Notes: generated from the sequence alone by a model not told the origin. DNA of 64,000 nt from Lederbergia citrea (GCF_018343525.1 NZ_JAGYPH010000005.1:62001-126000); one strand, 5' to 3'; counted from the stretch's first letter, positions 1-9,334 are shown. Program-made: numbers and translations.

Positions 1-1412
1 CGTGTCGTTTTTATTTGGCTTGTTCCTTCTGATACCTCAACATATCCAGCTTGCAGTGATTCTGTAACCATTCCCGTTTCATCCTGAATACCGGATACAA
101 TGTTTGTAATATCAGCTACAGATGCTGACACTTGCTCTGCCAATTTTCTCACTTCATCTGCGACAACAGCAAAACCTCTGCCTTGTTCACCAGCTCTTGC
201 AGCTTCAATGGCTGCATTTAGTGCCAAAAGGTTTGTTTGATCAGCAATCTCTTGAATAACAGATACCAAGGTAGATATCTCTTGTGATTTGATGTTTAGA
301 CCTTGCACTTTTTCTACTGCGTCTTGGACGATATGATCAATTTTAACCATTTGCTCATTGGAGGATTCCATTAACTGATTTCCCTCATTCGTCAATTGTA
401 AAACTTCATTTGAAGCTAGGTGGATGATCTCTCCATTCGCATTAGCATCTTGAACGATCGTTGAAAAAGTTGACATCACTGAAGCGAGATCACTTGCACT
501 AGTAGCTTGTGATTCGGTCCCAGTCGCTAATTCCTGCATCGTTGCAGCAATTTGTTGGGAACCGGAGTTGACTTCATTTGCTGATTGCGTTAACTCTTCA
601 CTTTGACCTGTAATTGATTCAGAAACGTGATTTATTTCACTTAATAATTCACGAATATTAAGATTCATTTCGTTTGTAGCAACAACAAGCTGTCCGATTT
701 CATCACGTGATTTCGATATTAATGGCTCATGACTTAAATCTCCGCTTGCAATTAATTTCATTCGCTCCATTACTTTAATTAAAGGAACTGTAATCGCCCT
801 AGAAGTAAGAAGTGCAGTAACAATACTAACGATAACAACCAAAATACTTACAATCAGCGCTATAATCATTGTTTTTTTTCCGTTTTCAATAATGACTTGC
901 TCCGCTTCGTAAATTAAATTTTCTCTGTTAGTAGCCAATTCCTCATAACCATCCATTAAATCACGTGCGATGGGCGTCAACTCTTCTAGGTTTTTTAGTG
1001 CGACTTCTTTATTACCTTTGTCATACTCATCAAATACTTTGGTTGTAATAAACTCCCGCCATGCAACTGTTTGTTTAATGAGTTCATCGAATTTTTCAGA
1101 AGCACCTATCTTTCTAACCGTTTCCTCATATTCCTTACCAATTTCCGTATATGCATTAAACCGGTCTTTATAATCGCCCCCATATAGTACATAACCACGG
1201 GCTGTTCCAATTCTATTAGCCAAAGAATAAGCTAACTTTTCGTTAGCAATTAACAATGGGAGCTCCTCGTTCTTAATCTTTTCAGCTTCCTTATTGCTTG
1301 AGATTATATTTAAATAATTATAAACGCCCAACCCAAACACAAGTAAAATCACAATGGAAAATCCAAAGAGGATTTTCATTTTTATACTTTTAAAATTAAA
1401 AAGTTTCTTCAT
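1..1412 (-). CDS. Methyl-accepting chemotaxis protein, 3' end cut by window edge
   Basis: This is a transmembrane chemoreceptor that passes ligand or redox signals to the CheA kinase. Read from 1412 it starts [13 protein letters not shown], has a first membrane helix at about residues 12-30, an extracytoplasmic helical domain to about 185, a second helix (about 188-210), a HAMP domain and then the signalling domain. The hairpin-tip signature ([20 protein letters not shown]) is clearly encoded around 190-255. The reading frame is open to the window start, so the C-terminal methylation region is missing here. It lies 19 bp after the CheX-like gene and probably shares its c-di-GMP-controlled transcript. 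The ligand is unknown. Confidence 0.95.
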   Translation of the reverse strand, partial: MKKLFNFKSIKMKILFGFSIVILLVFGLGVYNYLNIISSNKEAEKIKNEELPLLIANEKLAYSLANRIGTARGYVLYGGDYKDRFNAYTEIGKEYEETVRKIGASEKFDELIKQTVAWREFITTKVFDEYDKGNKEVALKNLEELTPIARDLMDGYEELATNRENLIYEAEQVIIENGKKTMIIALIVSILVVIVSIVTALLTSRAITVPLIKVMERMKLIASGDLSHEPLISKSRDEIGQLVVATNEMNLNIRELLSEINHVSESITGQSEELTQSANEVNSGSQQIAATMQELATGTESQATSASDLASVMSTFSTIVQDANANGEIIHLASNEVLQLTNEGNQLMESSNEQMVKIDHIVQDAVEKVQGLNIKSQEISTLVSVIQEIADQTNLLALNAAIEAARAGEQGRGFAVVADEVRKLAEQVSASVADITNIVSGIQDETGMVTESLQAGYVEVSEGTSQIKTT

Positions 1413-1431
1413 TTCCTAACCCCCGTTATTA

Positions 1432-1893
1432 TCAATCTAAAAGTAAGTAAATCTCCATTTCACCAATATCTTCTAACTTTATTGTCAGTTGAATTGCCTT
1501 TTCATAACCTGATAATGTTGTTTCGCCTGACATGATTGTTGGAGAGGTAATATCTGTTTTGATTCCATTTTGGGCGATAACCGTTGAAAGAGATCCAGCA
1601 ATCATATTGCCTAATTCACCACTAAAAGAGACAAGCATCTCCCCTTCTAACGGCATTCCGAACATAGAACGACCAATTGCTCCAAAAACGGTCGAATCTC
1701 CAGCCAAAATCAATTTTCCTTTTAGTTCACCCGTAACCCCAATCAGAACACCGTATTGAAGATATAAGGACTGCCCAAGTAATTTTGGTTTTAAGATATC
1801 ATGTTTAATAGGAACGATATTTTTAAAAGCTGTAATTGTACCATTCAATAAATGTGTTATATAGTTACTTCTTTCTTCAATGGCAATTGACAA
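1432..1893 (-). CDS. CheX-like chemotaxis phosphatase domain protein
   Basis: About 153 residues, resembling the CheX/CheC family of CheY-P phosphatases. The family ExxN motif is visible as GELGNMIAG in the middle of the protein. The best start is TTG at 1893, eight bases after AGGAGG; a longer in-frame start at 1920 would overlap that ribosome binding site. It is the first gene after a c-di-GMP-I riboswitch and precedes a chemoreceptor by 19 bp. That suggests the second messenger sets the level of both. Only one ExxN motif is visible, as expected for CheX rather than two-site CheC. Phosphatase activity is inferred. Confidence 0.8.
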   Translation of the reverse strand: MSIAIEERSNYITHLLNGTITAFKNIVPIKHDILKPKLLGQSLYLQYGVLIGVTGELKGKLILAGDSTVFGAIGRSMFGMPLEGEMLVSFSGELGNMIAGSLSTVIAQNGIKTDITSPTIMSGETTLSGYEKAIQLTIKLEDIGEMEIYLLLD

Positions 1894-1984
1894 ATTGACA
1901 CCCTCCTTTGTTTTAAACAAAAAAAATAGGCTATTCTAGTGAAATAGAATATGCCAACAGATTTTTCGAACACAAAAAAAATCA

Positions 1985-2088
1985 AACAATTGGTAACCAG
2001 GCGATCATAGTTTAATAGTTATTTACACCTAATTAAACGTTAGACCCTAAGCTTTGCGTCCTATCCTTTCAGATAGTTTGCCTTTGTC
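1985..2088 (-). promoter_or_regulatory. c-di-GMP-I (GEMM-I) riboswitch
   Basis: On the minus strand the element shows the family hallmarks in order: GGCAAAC, a stem capped by a GAAA tetraloop, GGACGCAAAGC, a variable second arm, and a closing GGTTACC. A T-run after GGTTACCAATTG suggests a transcription terminator choice. It lies upstream of the CheX-like gene and the chemoreceptor, so c-di-GMP probably controls this chemotaxis pair. A second copy lies at 59420-59505. Confidence 0.9.
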
Positions 2089-2128
2089 TTTGAAATGATA
2101 TGTATGAACTTTTAACCACTACCTTAGA

Positions 2129-2157
2129 ATCATAAGTCATTTTTCTACTAATTTCAA
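2129..2157 (-). promoter_or_regulatory. Predicted sigma-A promoter of the riboswitch transcript
   Basis: On the minus strand TTGAAA (2152-2157) and TATGAT (2129-2134) are separated by 17 bp. The start point would fall near 2122, about 35 bases before the riboswitch aptamer. Position and spacing fit, but this is a consensus match only. Confidence 0.55.
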
Positions 2158-2409
2158 CAAGATTCTACACGTTTTTTCAAATATTGTCGTTTTTCAACTA
2201 AATATGTATAATAAGGGAATCTAATAAGCCAGAGCAAATTTAATAGGATAATTTTTAAAACAAACGCTAGATCAAGCAAAGATTAATCATTGATAGATCA
2301 ATATCTGAAGCATATCTTTCTTCTAACACAGGATAGATCTTATATTAACCCCTTTCGTCCGGGAGATTTTTCCTATAAAATAATAGTAGTTTAGTAGGAG
2401 GTTATGTAT

Positions 2410-2577
2410 ATGCCTGAAATCGATGAAACGTTAATTTTCATTAAAGAGCTAGGTCGTTTATTGGATGATTATTATCGATCACCCAATGATATAAAGCCTG
2501 CTATTGTTGAGGATATTATGCTACTTGGCAGTGCAATAGAACCAACCTCTTCCCTTTTGAGTCCACAAGAGAAATAA
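2410..2577 (+). CDS. Small hypothetical protein, 55 aa
   Basis: An ATG at 2410 lies eight bases after AGGAGG; the nearer ATG at 2404 is too close to be used. The product is acidic and probably mostly helical (MPEIDETLIFIKELGRLLDD at the N terminus) with no signal peptide or membrane segment. I do not recognise a family. The strong ribosome binding site and clean frame argue that it is real. Confidence 0.6.
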   Translation: MPEIDETLIFIKELGRLLDDYYRSPNDIKPAIVEDIMLLGSAIEPTSSLLSPQEK

Positions 2578-2613
2578 GAGAGAGAAAATTAATATATATA
2601 AGGCCAAATAAGT

Positions 2614-3156
2614 TCACGGGTGAACCTGTGAACCTTTTTGGCCCTTGTTGCATTCTAATTGAAGTAGAAATTGTTTCATCTCTGTCCCTCCACGATAACC
2701 AGTTATTGCTCCATTTTTCCCAATTACCCGGTGACAGGGAACCTTGATCAAAACTGGATTGGCACCGATCGCCGATCCGACTGCCCGAACCGCTTTAGGC
2801 CTTTGAATGAGTTCGGCGATATCTGAATAAGTATATGTTTTTCCATAAGGAATTTGCTTTAATGCGTTCCAAATTTCTTCTTGAAATGGTGTTCCTTTTA
2901 TATCAACTGGCAATGAGAAAGATTGCCTAGTCCCCCCGAAGTATTCTCGTAATTCGTTTATATATGGCTGCAAGGCTCCTTCACTTTCTATAAGAGTCGC
3001 TTTAGGAAAATGTTTATGAATCCAAGCCTGAAACTCCCCATACGACTGACCAGGTGAACCTACATAACAAAGTCCTTTTTCCGTTTTGGCTACATATAAT
3101 TGCCACTGGTCGTATTCTAGAGTGGACCAGCTAATCATTTGTTCGTTAGTATCCAT
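2614..3156 (-). CDS. ogt: Methylated-DNA--protein-cysteine methyltransferase
   Basis: This suicide DNA repair protein moves the methyl group of O6-methylguanine to its own cysteine. The active-site motif VPCHRVIG places the acceptor at about Cys141. The preceding helix-turn-helix region (SDIAELIQRPKAVRAVGSAI) and the following YRGG element match the DNA-binding domain. The length of 180 residues is usual for Ogt-type enzymes with an N-terminal RNase-H-like domain. It stands alone on the minus strand, and a GGAGG site precedes the ATG at 3156. It could be named Ogt or AdaB; I see no Ada regulatory domain. Confidence 0.95.
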   Translation of the reverse strand: MDTNEQMISWSTLEYDQWQLYVAKTEKGLCYVGSPGQSYGEFQAWIHKHFPKATLIESEGALQPYINELREYFGGTRQSFSLPVDIKGTPFQEEIWNALKQIPYGKTYTYSDIAELIQRPKAVRAVGSAIGANPVLIKVPCHRVIGKNGAITGYRGGTEMKQFLLQLECNKGQKGSQVHP

Positions 3157-3271
3157 CCTGATTCCTCCTTTATTTTTGAAACGGGCTGCTATATTAATTG
3201 TACCCCACTTCTTTTAAACTTTTAACGAAAAATTACATTTATATTAATTCTCAGTAATATGCGCAAAATAC

Positions 3272-3296
3272 GTTTTTGATAAATTGATAAGGGTAG
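3272..3296 (+). promoter_or_regulatory. Possible sigma-B promoter
   Basis: GTTTTT (3272-3277) and GGGTAG (3291-3296) are 13 bp apart, close to the general-stress sigma-B pattern GTTTAA-N13-15-GGGTAT. It ends 43 bp before a KGG-motif protein, a family often under general stress control. It is a consensus match without support from expression data. Confidence 0.5.
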
Positions 3297-3339
3297 TTTA
3301 TTAATGTACAACAAAAAGTTATTGAAGGAGGAATTTAAC

Positions 3340-3498
3340 ATGGCAAAGAACAACTCAAACAATAACGGTAAAATGACTGTTGAAGAAGCAGGTCGTAAAG
3401 GCGGAGAAGAAACTGCCAGAACACATGGTAGGGAATTCTACGAAGAAATTGGTGAAAAAGGCGGAAAAGCAAGAGCTAAACAGCGCGATAACGACTAA
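3340..3498 (+). CDS. KGG-motif small stress protein
   Basis: A 52-residue, highly hydrophilic protein with the paired signatures EEAGRKGGEETA and EEIGEKGGKARA. These are the repeats of the KGG family, which includes GsiB-like stress proteins. The start at 3340 is chosen because AAGGAGG lies just upstream; an upstream in-frame ATG at 3304 has no ribosome binding site. The likely sigma-B promoter fits a role in general stress or desiccation tolerance. The molecular function of KGG proteins is not firmly known. Confidence 0.88.
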   Translation: MAKNNSNNNGKMTVEEAGRKGGEETARTHGREFYEEIGEKGGKARAKQRDND

Positions 3499-3554
3499 TT
3501 TCATAAAAAGAGGATATTAATTAATTATAAAAGATAAAAGTTAAAGCTTTTTAA

Positions 3555-3597
3555 AAAGTAGACGATACCGCTGGATAGCGATATCGTCTACTTTTTT
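3555..3597. terminator. Bidirectional terminator hairpin
   Basis: A stem of about 13 bp around AGTAGACGATA/TATCGTCTACT is followed by a T-run on the plus strand and preceded by an A-run. It can serve both the KGG gene and the convergent permease gene ending at 3599. Confidence 0.8.
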
Positions 3598-3598
3598 C

Positions 3599-4624
3599 TT
3601 AAACAACCGGCTTCGGTGTTTCTTTATTCGTCACTTCAAGGACATCTAGCAGGAATACAAATACCGGAATCCCGATAATGAGACCCCATACGCCGAAGAA
3701 ATTTTGTGAAAAAATCAAGACGATAAATGTATAAAAGACAGGTAGGTCAGTCTTGGATGACATTAATTTTGGGTTTAAAATATAGGCTTCTACTGCATGA
3801 ATAATGGCAATTGCGATAACAACGTAAAGGACTTTTATAAAACCGCCAATTGTGTAAGCGATCAAACATAGAGGTATCATAGAAATAATCGCACCTGCAA
3901 CCGGGATGAGTCCTAGGAAAAAAATCATGATCGCCAAACCAAATATTTGCGGAAAGCCCATAATAATTAAGGCAATCACTGATAAAACACAGTTGATAAT
4001 CGCAATGATAAATTGTGCCTCGATTACTTTACCAAATGTGCGTGTAAATTTCCGACCGAAAAATTCAATTTCATAATAGAACGGTGCAATTTTGCTGTTT
4101 TTAAATTTAGCAGTGAATTCTTTTAAACGTGGTTTTTCGAGTAAAAAAAACAAGCTTAATATTAACGCAATCAGCACTTGAATACTTGTTTTACTAATGT
4201 CAGTAAATGATTTTACTAAAAAAGAAAGGCCATTATCTAAATAGGCAGAAATTTGTTTATTGGAGATAATTGTTTCAATATAATTAATGATGACATTTTC
4301 ATGAGGTTGCGTATAAAAAGCTGTAATTCGTTTGATTAACTCGCTGATTTCCAGTGTAATGATTGGTAAATATTTCACAAGACCAAACGTCAATAAGCCG
4401 ACAATAAGCGTATACATAAACAAAACTAGTACCCTTCGGTTTATCGGTACACGCTTAAAAGTAAATTCCACAAGCCGATCCATTAAAAATGCAAATATAA
4501 ACGTAAGCAAAATTAAATTAATCATGCTTCTCATGCTATACAAAATCAAAACGATCAAACCAAAAATAATGATGCGTTTGACACCCTTTTTTTGAAAAAT
4601 CCCTTCTATCCCCATTTTAATCAT
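3599..4624 (-). CDS. AI-2E family transporter (UPF0118 permease)
   Basis: A 341-residue integral membrane protein with about eight hydrophobic segments. Helices fall at about residues 17-45 and 55-80, followed by a long loop and a C-terminal cluster of helices. The region around GLIPVAGAIISMIPLCLIAY and the final GVWGLIIGIPVFVF match the conserved part of the AI-2E/YtvI family. Some members export autoinducer-2 or act as Na+/H+ antiporters, so the substrate cannot be assigned. ATG at 4624 and ATG at 4615 are both possible; the latter has better spacing to AAGGGG. It appears monocistronic. Confidence 0.85.
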   Translation of the reverse strand: MIKMGIEGIFQKKGVKRIIIFGLIVLILYSMRSMINLILLTFIFAFLMDRLVEFTFKRVPINRRVLVLFMYTLIVGLLTFGLVKYLPIITLEISELIKRITAFYTQPHENVIINYIETIISNKQISAYLDNGLSFLVKSFTDISKTSIQVLIALILSLFFLLEKPRLKEFTAKFKNSKIAPFYYEIEFFGRKFTRTFGKVIEAQFIIAIINCVLSVIALIIMGFPQIFGLAIMIFFLGLIPVAGAIISMIPLCLIAYTIGGFIKVLYVVIAIAIIHAVEAYILNPKLMSSKTDLPVFYTFIVLIFSQNFFGVWGLIIGIPVFVFLLDVLEVTNKETPKPVV

Positions 4625-4736
4625 TTCCCCTTACATCTTATCGTCTAATCTCTTACTTTATTATCTCCATGAAATCCCTAGATTACAAGCGAAAATATTG
4701 TTTTTATTAAGAATTCCTGCGATGCGTGTATATCCC

Positions 4737-5351
4737 TTATTCTCCAGTAATAGCCACCCGAAATAGTCCATTGCCATTCAATGGAATGATTGGACTTTTA
4801 TCCGGAATTAAGCCTGCCTCTGTGGCATTCATTGCTGAATCCACAATCCATTTCGTTAAGTCTGCGACATCCAATGTTCTCATTTCTTCCATACTGAAAA
4901 AGCCTGCAGCATCAACTTCAATTTCATCGGGTCTCGCTTCCCCATCTAAATATTCCATCGCAAAAACAAGATAGATGTTATGGATATTAGATGGTTGGTC
5001 CCGGATGGCTGTAATGCCTGTTACTCTTGCCTTGATGCCTGTTTCCTCCATGAGCTCTCGTACAATTGTATCTTCAATGAATTCATTCTGCTCGATATAA
5101 CCGCCAGGATTAGTCCACTTCCCTTTACCGGGTTCTTGTGCTCTGCGCACTAAAAGTACCTTATTGTCTTTAATGACGATTGCACCGACACCAACACTAT
5201 AGTTACCCCAGTGGACAAAACTACAACTCATGCATGCAAGCCGCTCTGTTCCATCTATATCTCTAATTTCTAATAAATGCCCACAGGACATACAATATTT
5301 GACTGACACGCGTTTCCATCCCCCAATATTCCAACTTTTCAATTTACTCAA
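4737..5351 (-). CDS. NUDIX hydrolase with N-terminal zinc ribbon
   Basis: A 204-residue hydrolase of nucleoside diphosphates linked to another moiety. Near residues 18-45 the pairs YCMSCGH and LACMSCSF form a four-cysteine zinc ribbon, as in NudC-like and ADP-ribose hydrolases. The Nudix box is complete from GGYIEQNEF through RELMEETGI, with all metal-binding glutamates present. It lies alone, divergent from serC. The substrate is not predictable; ADP-ribose, NADH or a similar dinucleotide are candidates. Confidence 0.9.
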   Translation of the reverse strand: MSKLKSWNIGGWKRVSVKYCMSCGHLLEIRDIDGTERLACMSCSFVHWGNYSVGVGAIVIKDNKVLLVRRAQEPGKGKWTNPGGYIEQNEFIEDTIVRELMEETGIKARVTGITAIRDQPSNIHNIYLVFAMEYLDGEARPDEIEVDAAGFFSMEEMRTLDVADLTKWIVDSAMNATEAGLIPDKSPIIPLNGNGLFRVAITGE

Positions 5352-5477
5352 TTTGTATTTGCCTTCCCATTTTTCAATTTTATCATTAAATTTCGAATAA
5401 GAGATATGAAATTAACAAAAAGATATTTACCCATTGTATAATTACAATTGAAGCTTTAAAACATAGGAGTGAGGACT

Positions 5478-6575
5478 TTGAAGCAAAATATTCGAGACGT
5501 ATACAATTTTAACGCTGGCCCTTCAGCTCTTCCGTTAGCAGTTCTTGAAAAAGCCCAGCAAGAACTTGTTGATTTCCGAGGTACTGGAATGTCGATTATG
5601 GAACTGAGCCACCGGAGCCCAGCCTATGAGGAAGTACATAACCAAGCAATTGCTCGTTTAAAAAGCCTTTATTCAATTCCTGAAAATTATGAGGTGCTTT
5701 TTCTGCAAGGCGGTGCAAGTCTTCAATTTTCAATGATTCCAATGAACTTTTTGCAACCGGAGAAAAAAGCCGGCTATGTAATGACAGGAGTTTGGTCAGA
5801 AAAGGCGTTTGCTGAAGCAAAATTATTTGGAGAACCATATCACGTTGCTAGCACAAAAGAGAGTAATTATCACATTATCCCGAGGATGGACGAACTGCAA
5901 TATTACGAGAGGGATGCCTATCTTCACCTAACATCTAACAACACGATTTATGGTACCCAGTGGAAGGACTTTCCTGATACAGGCGATGTTCCATTAATTG
6001 CGGATATGTCCAGTGATATTATGTCCAAGCCGATAGACGTGAGCAAGTTTGCAATGATTTACGCAGGTGCACAAAAAAACCTTGGTCCTTCTGGGGTTAC
6101 AGTCGTCATTATTCGCAAAGATATACTCGAAAAAGCGAACCCGAATATACCGACGATGTTAAAATATAGCACTCATGCGAAAAGTAATTCTCTGTACCAT
6201 ACCCCTCCGACTTTTGGTATTTACATGCTCGGAGAAGTGCTTAGTTGGATAGAAGAATCAGGCGGACTAGCGGCCATTGCGAAACAAAATGAAGAAAAAG
6301 CTAAGCTAATTTATGATGCAATCGACAACAGCAATGGCTTTTATCTTGGTCATGCTGATTCCGAAAGCCGTTCTCTTATGAACATCACATTCCGACTAGC
6401 TGATGAAGAGTTAGAGAAAAAGTTTTTAATGGAAGCGAAAAGTGCAGGATTTGTCGGCTTAAACGGCCATCGTTCTGTTGGTGGATGCCGTGCATCTACG
6501 TACAATGCCGTTCCATTGGAAGCTTGTAAGGCGCTTAGCGAATTTATGAAACAATTTCAGAAGAAAAATGGATAA
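5478..6575 (+). CDS. serC: Phosphoserine aminotransferase
   Basis: This PLP enzyme makes O-phosphoserine from 3-phosphohydroxypyruvate and glutamate in the serine pathway, and also acts in pyridoxal phosphate synthesis. The N terminus (YNFNAGPSALP) and the PLP-lysine region (AGAQKNLGPSG) are diagnostic, and the C-terminal GHRSVGGCRAS motif is intact. About 365 residues is normal. I prefer TTG at 5478, eight bases after AGGAG; a GTG at 5469 lies within that site. serA is not next to it here. A terminator follows at once. Confidence 0.95.
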   Translation: MKQNIRDVYNFNAGPSALPLAVLEKAQQELVDFRGTGMSIMELSHRSPAYEEVHNQAIARLKSLYSIPENYEVLFLQGGASLQFSMIPMNFLQPEKKAGYVMTGVWSEKAFAEAKLFGEPYHVASTKESNYHIIPRMDELQYYERDAYLHLTSNNTIYGTQWKDFPDTGDVPLIADMSSDIMSKPIDVSKFAMIYAGAQKNLGPSGVTVVIIRKDILEKANPNIPTMLKYSTHAKSNSLYHTPPTFGIYMLGEVLSWIEESGGLAAIAKQNEEKAKLIYDAIDNSNGFYLGHADSESRSLMNITFRLADEELEKKFLMEAKSAGFVGLNGHRSVGGCRASTYNAVPLEACKALSEFMKQFQKKNG

Positions 6576-6577
6576 CA

Positions 6578-6610
6578 GAAAGCCCTCATTCTAAGAATGG
6601 GGGCCTTCTT
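6578..6610 (+). terminator. Terminator of serC
   Basis: An imperfect stem (AAAGCCCTCATTCT/AGAATGGGGGCCTT) begins three bases after the serC stop and ends in a short T-rich stretch. Confidence 0.65.
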
Positions 6611-6621
6611 CATCAACAACC

Positions 6622-6662
6622 TTCGACAGGTGACAGGCACGGCCCGAATTTTGTCGAATTTT
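6622..6662. repeat. Dispersed GTGACAGGCAC repeat, copy 1
   Basis: An element of about 41 bp with inverted ends TTCGACA and TGTCGAA around a GGTGACAGGCAC core. It lies between the convergent serC and leuA genes and touches the leuA stop codon. A second copy in the opposite orientation lies inside a coding region at 15231-15276. This looks like a short REP-like or miniature repeat. Confidence 0.7.
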
Positions 6663-8356
6663 TATGATAGTATTTCTTTTTTCATTGGCAGCTTGATACT
6701 GACTGCCATTTTGTTAACGGCACTAAATAGCGCTTTTATAGAGGAAGTCATGATATCCACGTCAATCCCGCACCCCCAATGGACCGTGCCGTCTGGAGCG
6801 GTTATCCCCACATAAGAGACAGCGTTTGATCCAGAGCCTATTTCTTGAGCGTGCTCCTTGTAGACCAAATCTGTATAATCTAAACCCAACTTATTTTGAA
6901 GTGCATGGCTAATTGCGTCTAATCTTCCGTTCCCTTCCCCCTTAATTTCATCCACTTCCTCATTGATTCGTATCGATATAGAGGTTTGAAAATCATCGGA
7001 CTTAGTAAATTTGTAATTGATAAACTCGACGGGTTCTTTAATATTCACATATTCTTTTACAAAAATGTCATGGATTTCAGCAGGCATCAGCTCTTTTTGC
7101 AAACGATCTGACATATTTTTAACAATGTAACCGAAGCTTTCACGCATTTTCGGAGGTAGATCGAGCCCATATTGCTGCTCAAGCAGATAGCCAATTCCCC
7201 CTTTACCTGACTGACTGTTTATTCGAATGACATCCCCTTCATATTCTCTACCAATATCTTTCGGATCAATTAACAAATAAGGGACCGTCCATTTCTCACA
7301 TTCTTTTTCCTCACGCCATTTCATTCCTTTGGCAATTGCATCTTGATGCGAACCCGAAAAGGCCGCAAATACAAGCTTACCGGCATATGGCTGTCTCTCA
7401 TCAACCTTCATTTTCGTCATCCGTTCATAAACATCGATGATTTCAAGGATATTTTCGAACTGTAGCTTCGGATCTACTCCGTGAGAAAACATGTTCAAAG
7501 CAAGTGTCACAATGTCCACATTGCCTGTTCTTTCCCCATTTCCAAACAGCGTTCCTTCGATTCTCTGCCCACCAGCCAGCAATCCCAGTTCCGCGTCTGC
7601 AACACCGCTTCCTCTATCATTATGTGGATGAAGCGATAAAATAATATTTTCCCTGTAGTTCAGATGATTACTCATGTATTCAATTTGACTTGCATACACG
7701 TGCGGCATTGACATAGATACCGTAGCTGGCAAGTTAATAATGACCTTGTTCTCTTTCGTCGGCTGCCATATTTCAAGCACTTGATTACATATATCAAGCG
7801 CGAACTCTATTTCGGTTCCTGTAAAACTTTCAGGAGAATACTGAAACTTAAAGTTTCCTTCCGTTTCCGCTGCATACTTTTTAAGTAATTTTGCTCCCGT
7901 TACCGCAATATCAATAATCTCTGCTTTTGATTTTTTAAATACTTGCTCACGCTGGGCGACAGAAGTTGAATTGTAAAGATGAACCACTGCACTTTTCGCA
8001 CCTTGAAGCGATTCAAACGTTTTTTGAATAATATGTTCTCTTGATTGTGTCAAAACTTGAATGGTCACATCATCGGGGATCAAATCTTCTTCGATCAACG
8101 TACGCAAAAAAGTATATTCTGTTTCCGATGCTGCTGGAAAGCCAACTTCTATCTCCTTGAAGCCGATCTTCACAAGCATCTGAAAATATTCAAGCTTCTC
8201 CTGTAGCGTCATCGGGACGACCAAAGCTTGATTTCCATCCCGAAGATCGACACTACACCATGTTGGAGCCTCAGTAATATACTCCTTTTGGGCCCAATTC
8301 ATGCTTGTTACAGGAGGCATAAAATAACCTCTATCATACTTTTCGACGTTTTTCAT
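6662..8356 (-). CDS. leuA: 2-isopropylmalate synthase, long (Corynebacterium/yeast-like) form
   Basis: The first committed enzyme of leucine synthesis, joining acetyl-CoA to 2-ketoisovalerate. The 564 residues begin with the HMGL-like TIM barrel (WCSVDLRDGNQALVVPMTLQ, then the metal-binding HPHNDRG near residue 243) and end with a LeuA allosteric domain (from about 430) that usually senses leucine. Length and sequence fit the long form rather than the roughly 510-residue form found in most Bacillus leu operons. It is not followed by leuB, leuC or leuD. A leucine T-box leader precedes it, which supports the assignment. Confidence 0.93.
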   Translation of the reverse strand: MKNVEKYDRGYFMPPVTSMNWAQKEYITEAPTWCSVDLRDGNQALVVPMTLQEKLEYFQMLVKIGFKEIEVGFPAASETEYTFLRTLIEEDLIPDDVTIQVLTQSREHIIQKTFESLQGAKSAVVHLYNSTSVAQREQVFKKSKAEIIDIAVTGAKLLKKYAAETEGNFKFQYSPESFTGTEIEFALDICNQVLEIWQPTKENKVIINLPATVSMSMPHVYASQIEYMSNHLNYRENIILSLHPHNDRGSGVADAELGLLAGGQRIEGTLFGNGERTGNVDIVTLALNMFSHGVDPKLQFENILEIIDVYERMTKMKVDERQPYAGKLVFAAFSGSHQDAIAKGMKWREEKECEKWTVPYLLIDPKDIGREYEGDVIRINSQSGKGGIGYLLEQQYGLDLPPKMRESFGYIVKNMSDRLQKELMPAEIHDIFVKEYVNIKEPVEFINYKFTKSDDFQTSISIRINEEVDEIKGEGNGRLDAISHALQNKLGLDYTDLVYKEHAQEIGSGSNAVSYVGITAPDGTVHWGCGIDVDIMTSSIKALFSAVNKMAVSIKLPMKKEILS

Positions 8357-8393
8357 TTTAATGACCGCCCTTCAAATTTGTTTTTTTACATAA

Positions 8394-8690
8394 AAAAGCC
8401 TTTCGTCTCTATATTACAAATAGAGACGAAAGGCTGTTGTCAGCATTCGCGGTACCACTCTAATTCATACCAAAACGGTATGCACTCTAACAGATACGGG
8501 TTTTTAAAAACCTTATATCCTCCTACTATAACGGTTAGGCTCCGTCTCCACCTACTCTTCTTTCATTTCAGTGAGCTGCTTCAAGGTGAGTTCAGATTTT
8601 ATTTACGGCTGTTTCGCACCACCCAACAGCTCTCTGGTCGCTTTAAAACCCTACTATTCCTTTTCGACGCATTTAATATTTAGAATATTA
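8394..8690 (-). promoter_or_regulatory. Leucine T-box leader
   Basis: On the minus strand the leader contains the conserved T-box AGAGTGGTACCGCG (near 8450-8466) and then a strong terminator (8394-8436, stem GCCTTTCGTCTCTAT). Upstream stem I has the AGCTG/CAGC helix, and its specifier loop reads GAACTCACC, giving CUC, a leucine codon. Uncharged tRNA-Leu should favour the antiterminator and turn on leuA. Confidence 0.93.
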
Positions 8691-8785
8691 TATCAAGTGG
8701 GAATCAAGAAATCAAGGAAATTTTAAAAATCTCATTCATGACTGGATTATGATTGATGGGAAGGTCATAAGTATATGACCGAAAA

Positions 8786-8811
8786 AACGGGCACACAAAT
8801 GTCTGCCCGTT
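8786..8811 (-). terminator. Terminator of the DUF3231 gene
   Basis: The stem AACGGGCA/TGCCCGTT is followed on the minus strand by a T-run, starting eleven bases after the gene's stop codon. Confidence 0.8.
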
Positions 8812-8821
8812 GATTACATAT

Positions 8822-9334
8822 TCAGCAATTTTCCGCTTTGTTATGATGAAGAGGTGGTGGAACCAACCATCCTTTTTCTTTGTTGAGTCTAAGGACTTTT
8901 GCTCCAAGTGCTGCCTTTTGAACATGAAACTGCCCAAACATCATAGCTATGTCTTCTCGAATTGATTGACCCATAATCGTACTACAGGCTACTAATCCAG
9001 CCGCGATGTTTGCCGCAAGAAAAGCGGCTATTTCTGGATCTTGAAAACGTGCTCCTACTGGAATATCTTCAATACAAGCTTTAGGTCGTTCAGGTGGAGT
9101 TGGAGGTAAGCCAATGCCATTTTCTTTTAATAAAGTTTCAATCTGTTTGGCTTCTTGCTGCCCACCTTGAATAGCTTCCTCCAGTAATTTTTGTAAGTCT
9201 TCATCACCCGCATGGTTTAGGTTGGTTTCGTAACCAGCAACTAATCCTTTGACTACCATCAGGAAAGACCATGTACTAAAGACTTCACCATAATGCATAG
9301 GTTCATCTGTTGGATTTCCACTTAAAATTCCCAT
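8822..9334 (-). CDS. DUF3231 family protein, single-domain
   Basis: A 170-residue helical protein of the DUF3231 type, common in spore-forming Bacillaceae. Typical members are about twice this length with two similar halves, so this looks like a one-domain version. The start is ATG at 9334, six bases after AAGGAGG; the ATG at 9340 touches that site. The C terminus carries FGQFHVQKAALGAKVLRLNK and ends in a polar tail. The fold resembles ferritin-like spore coat proteins, but no function is established. It is probably monocistronic. Confidence 0.7.
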   Translation of the reverse strand: MGILSGNPTDEPMHYGEVFSTWSFLMVVKGLVAGYETNLNHAGDEDLQKLLEEAIQGGQQEAKQIETLLKENGIGLPPTPPERPKACIEDIPVGARFQDPEIAAFLAANIAAGLVACSTIMGQSIREDIAMMFGQFHVQKAALGAKVLRLNKEKGWLVPPPLHHNKAENC

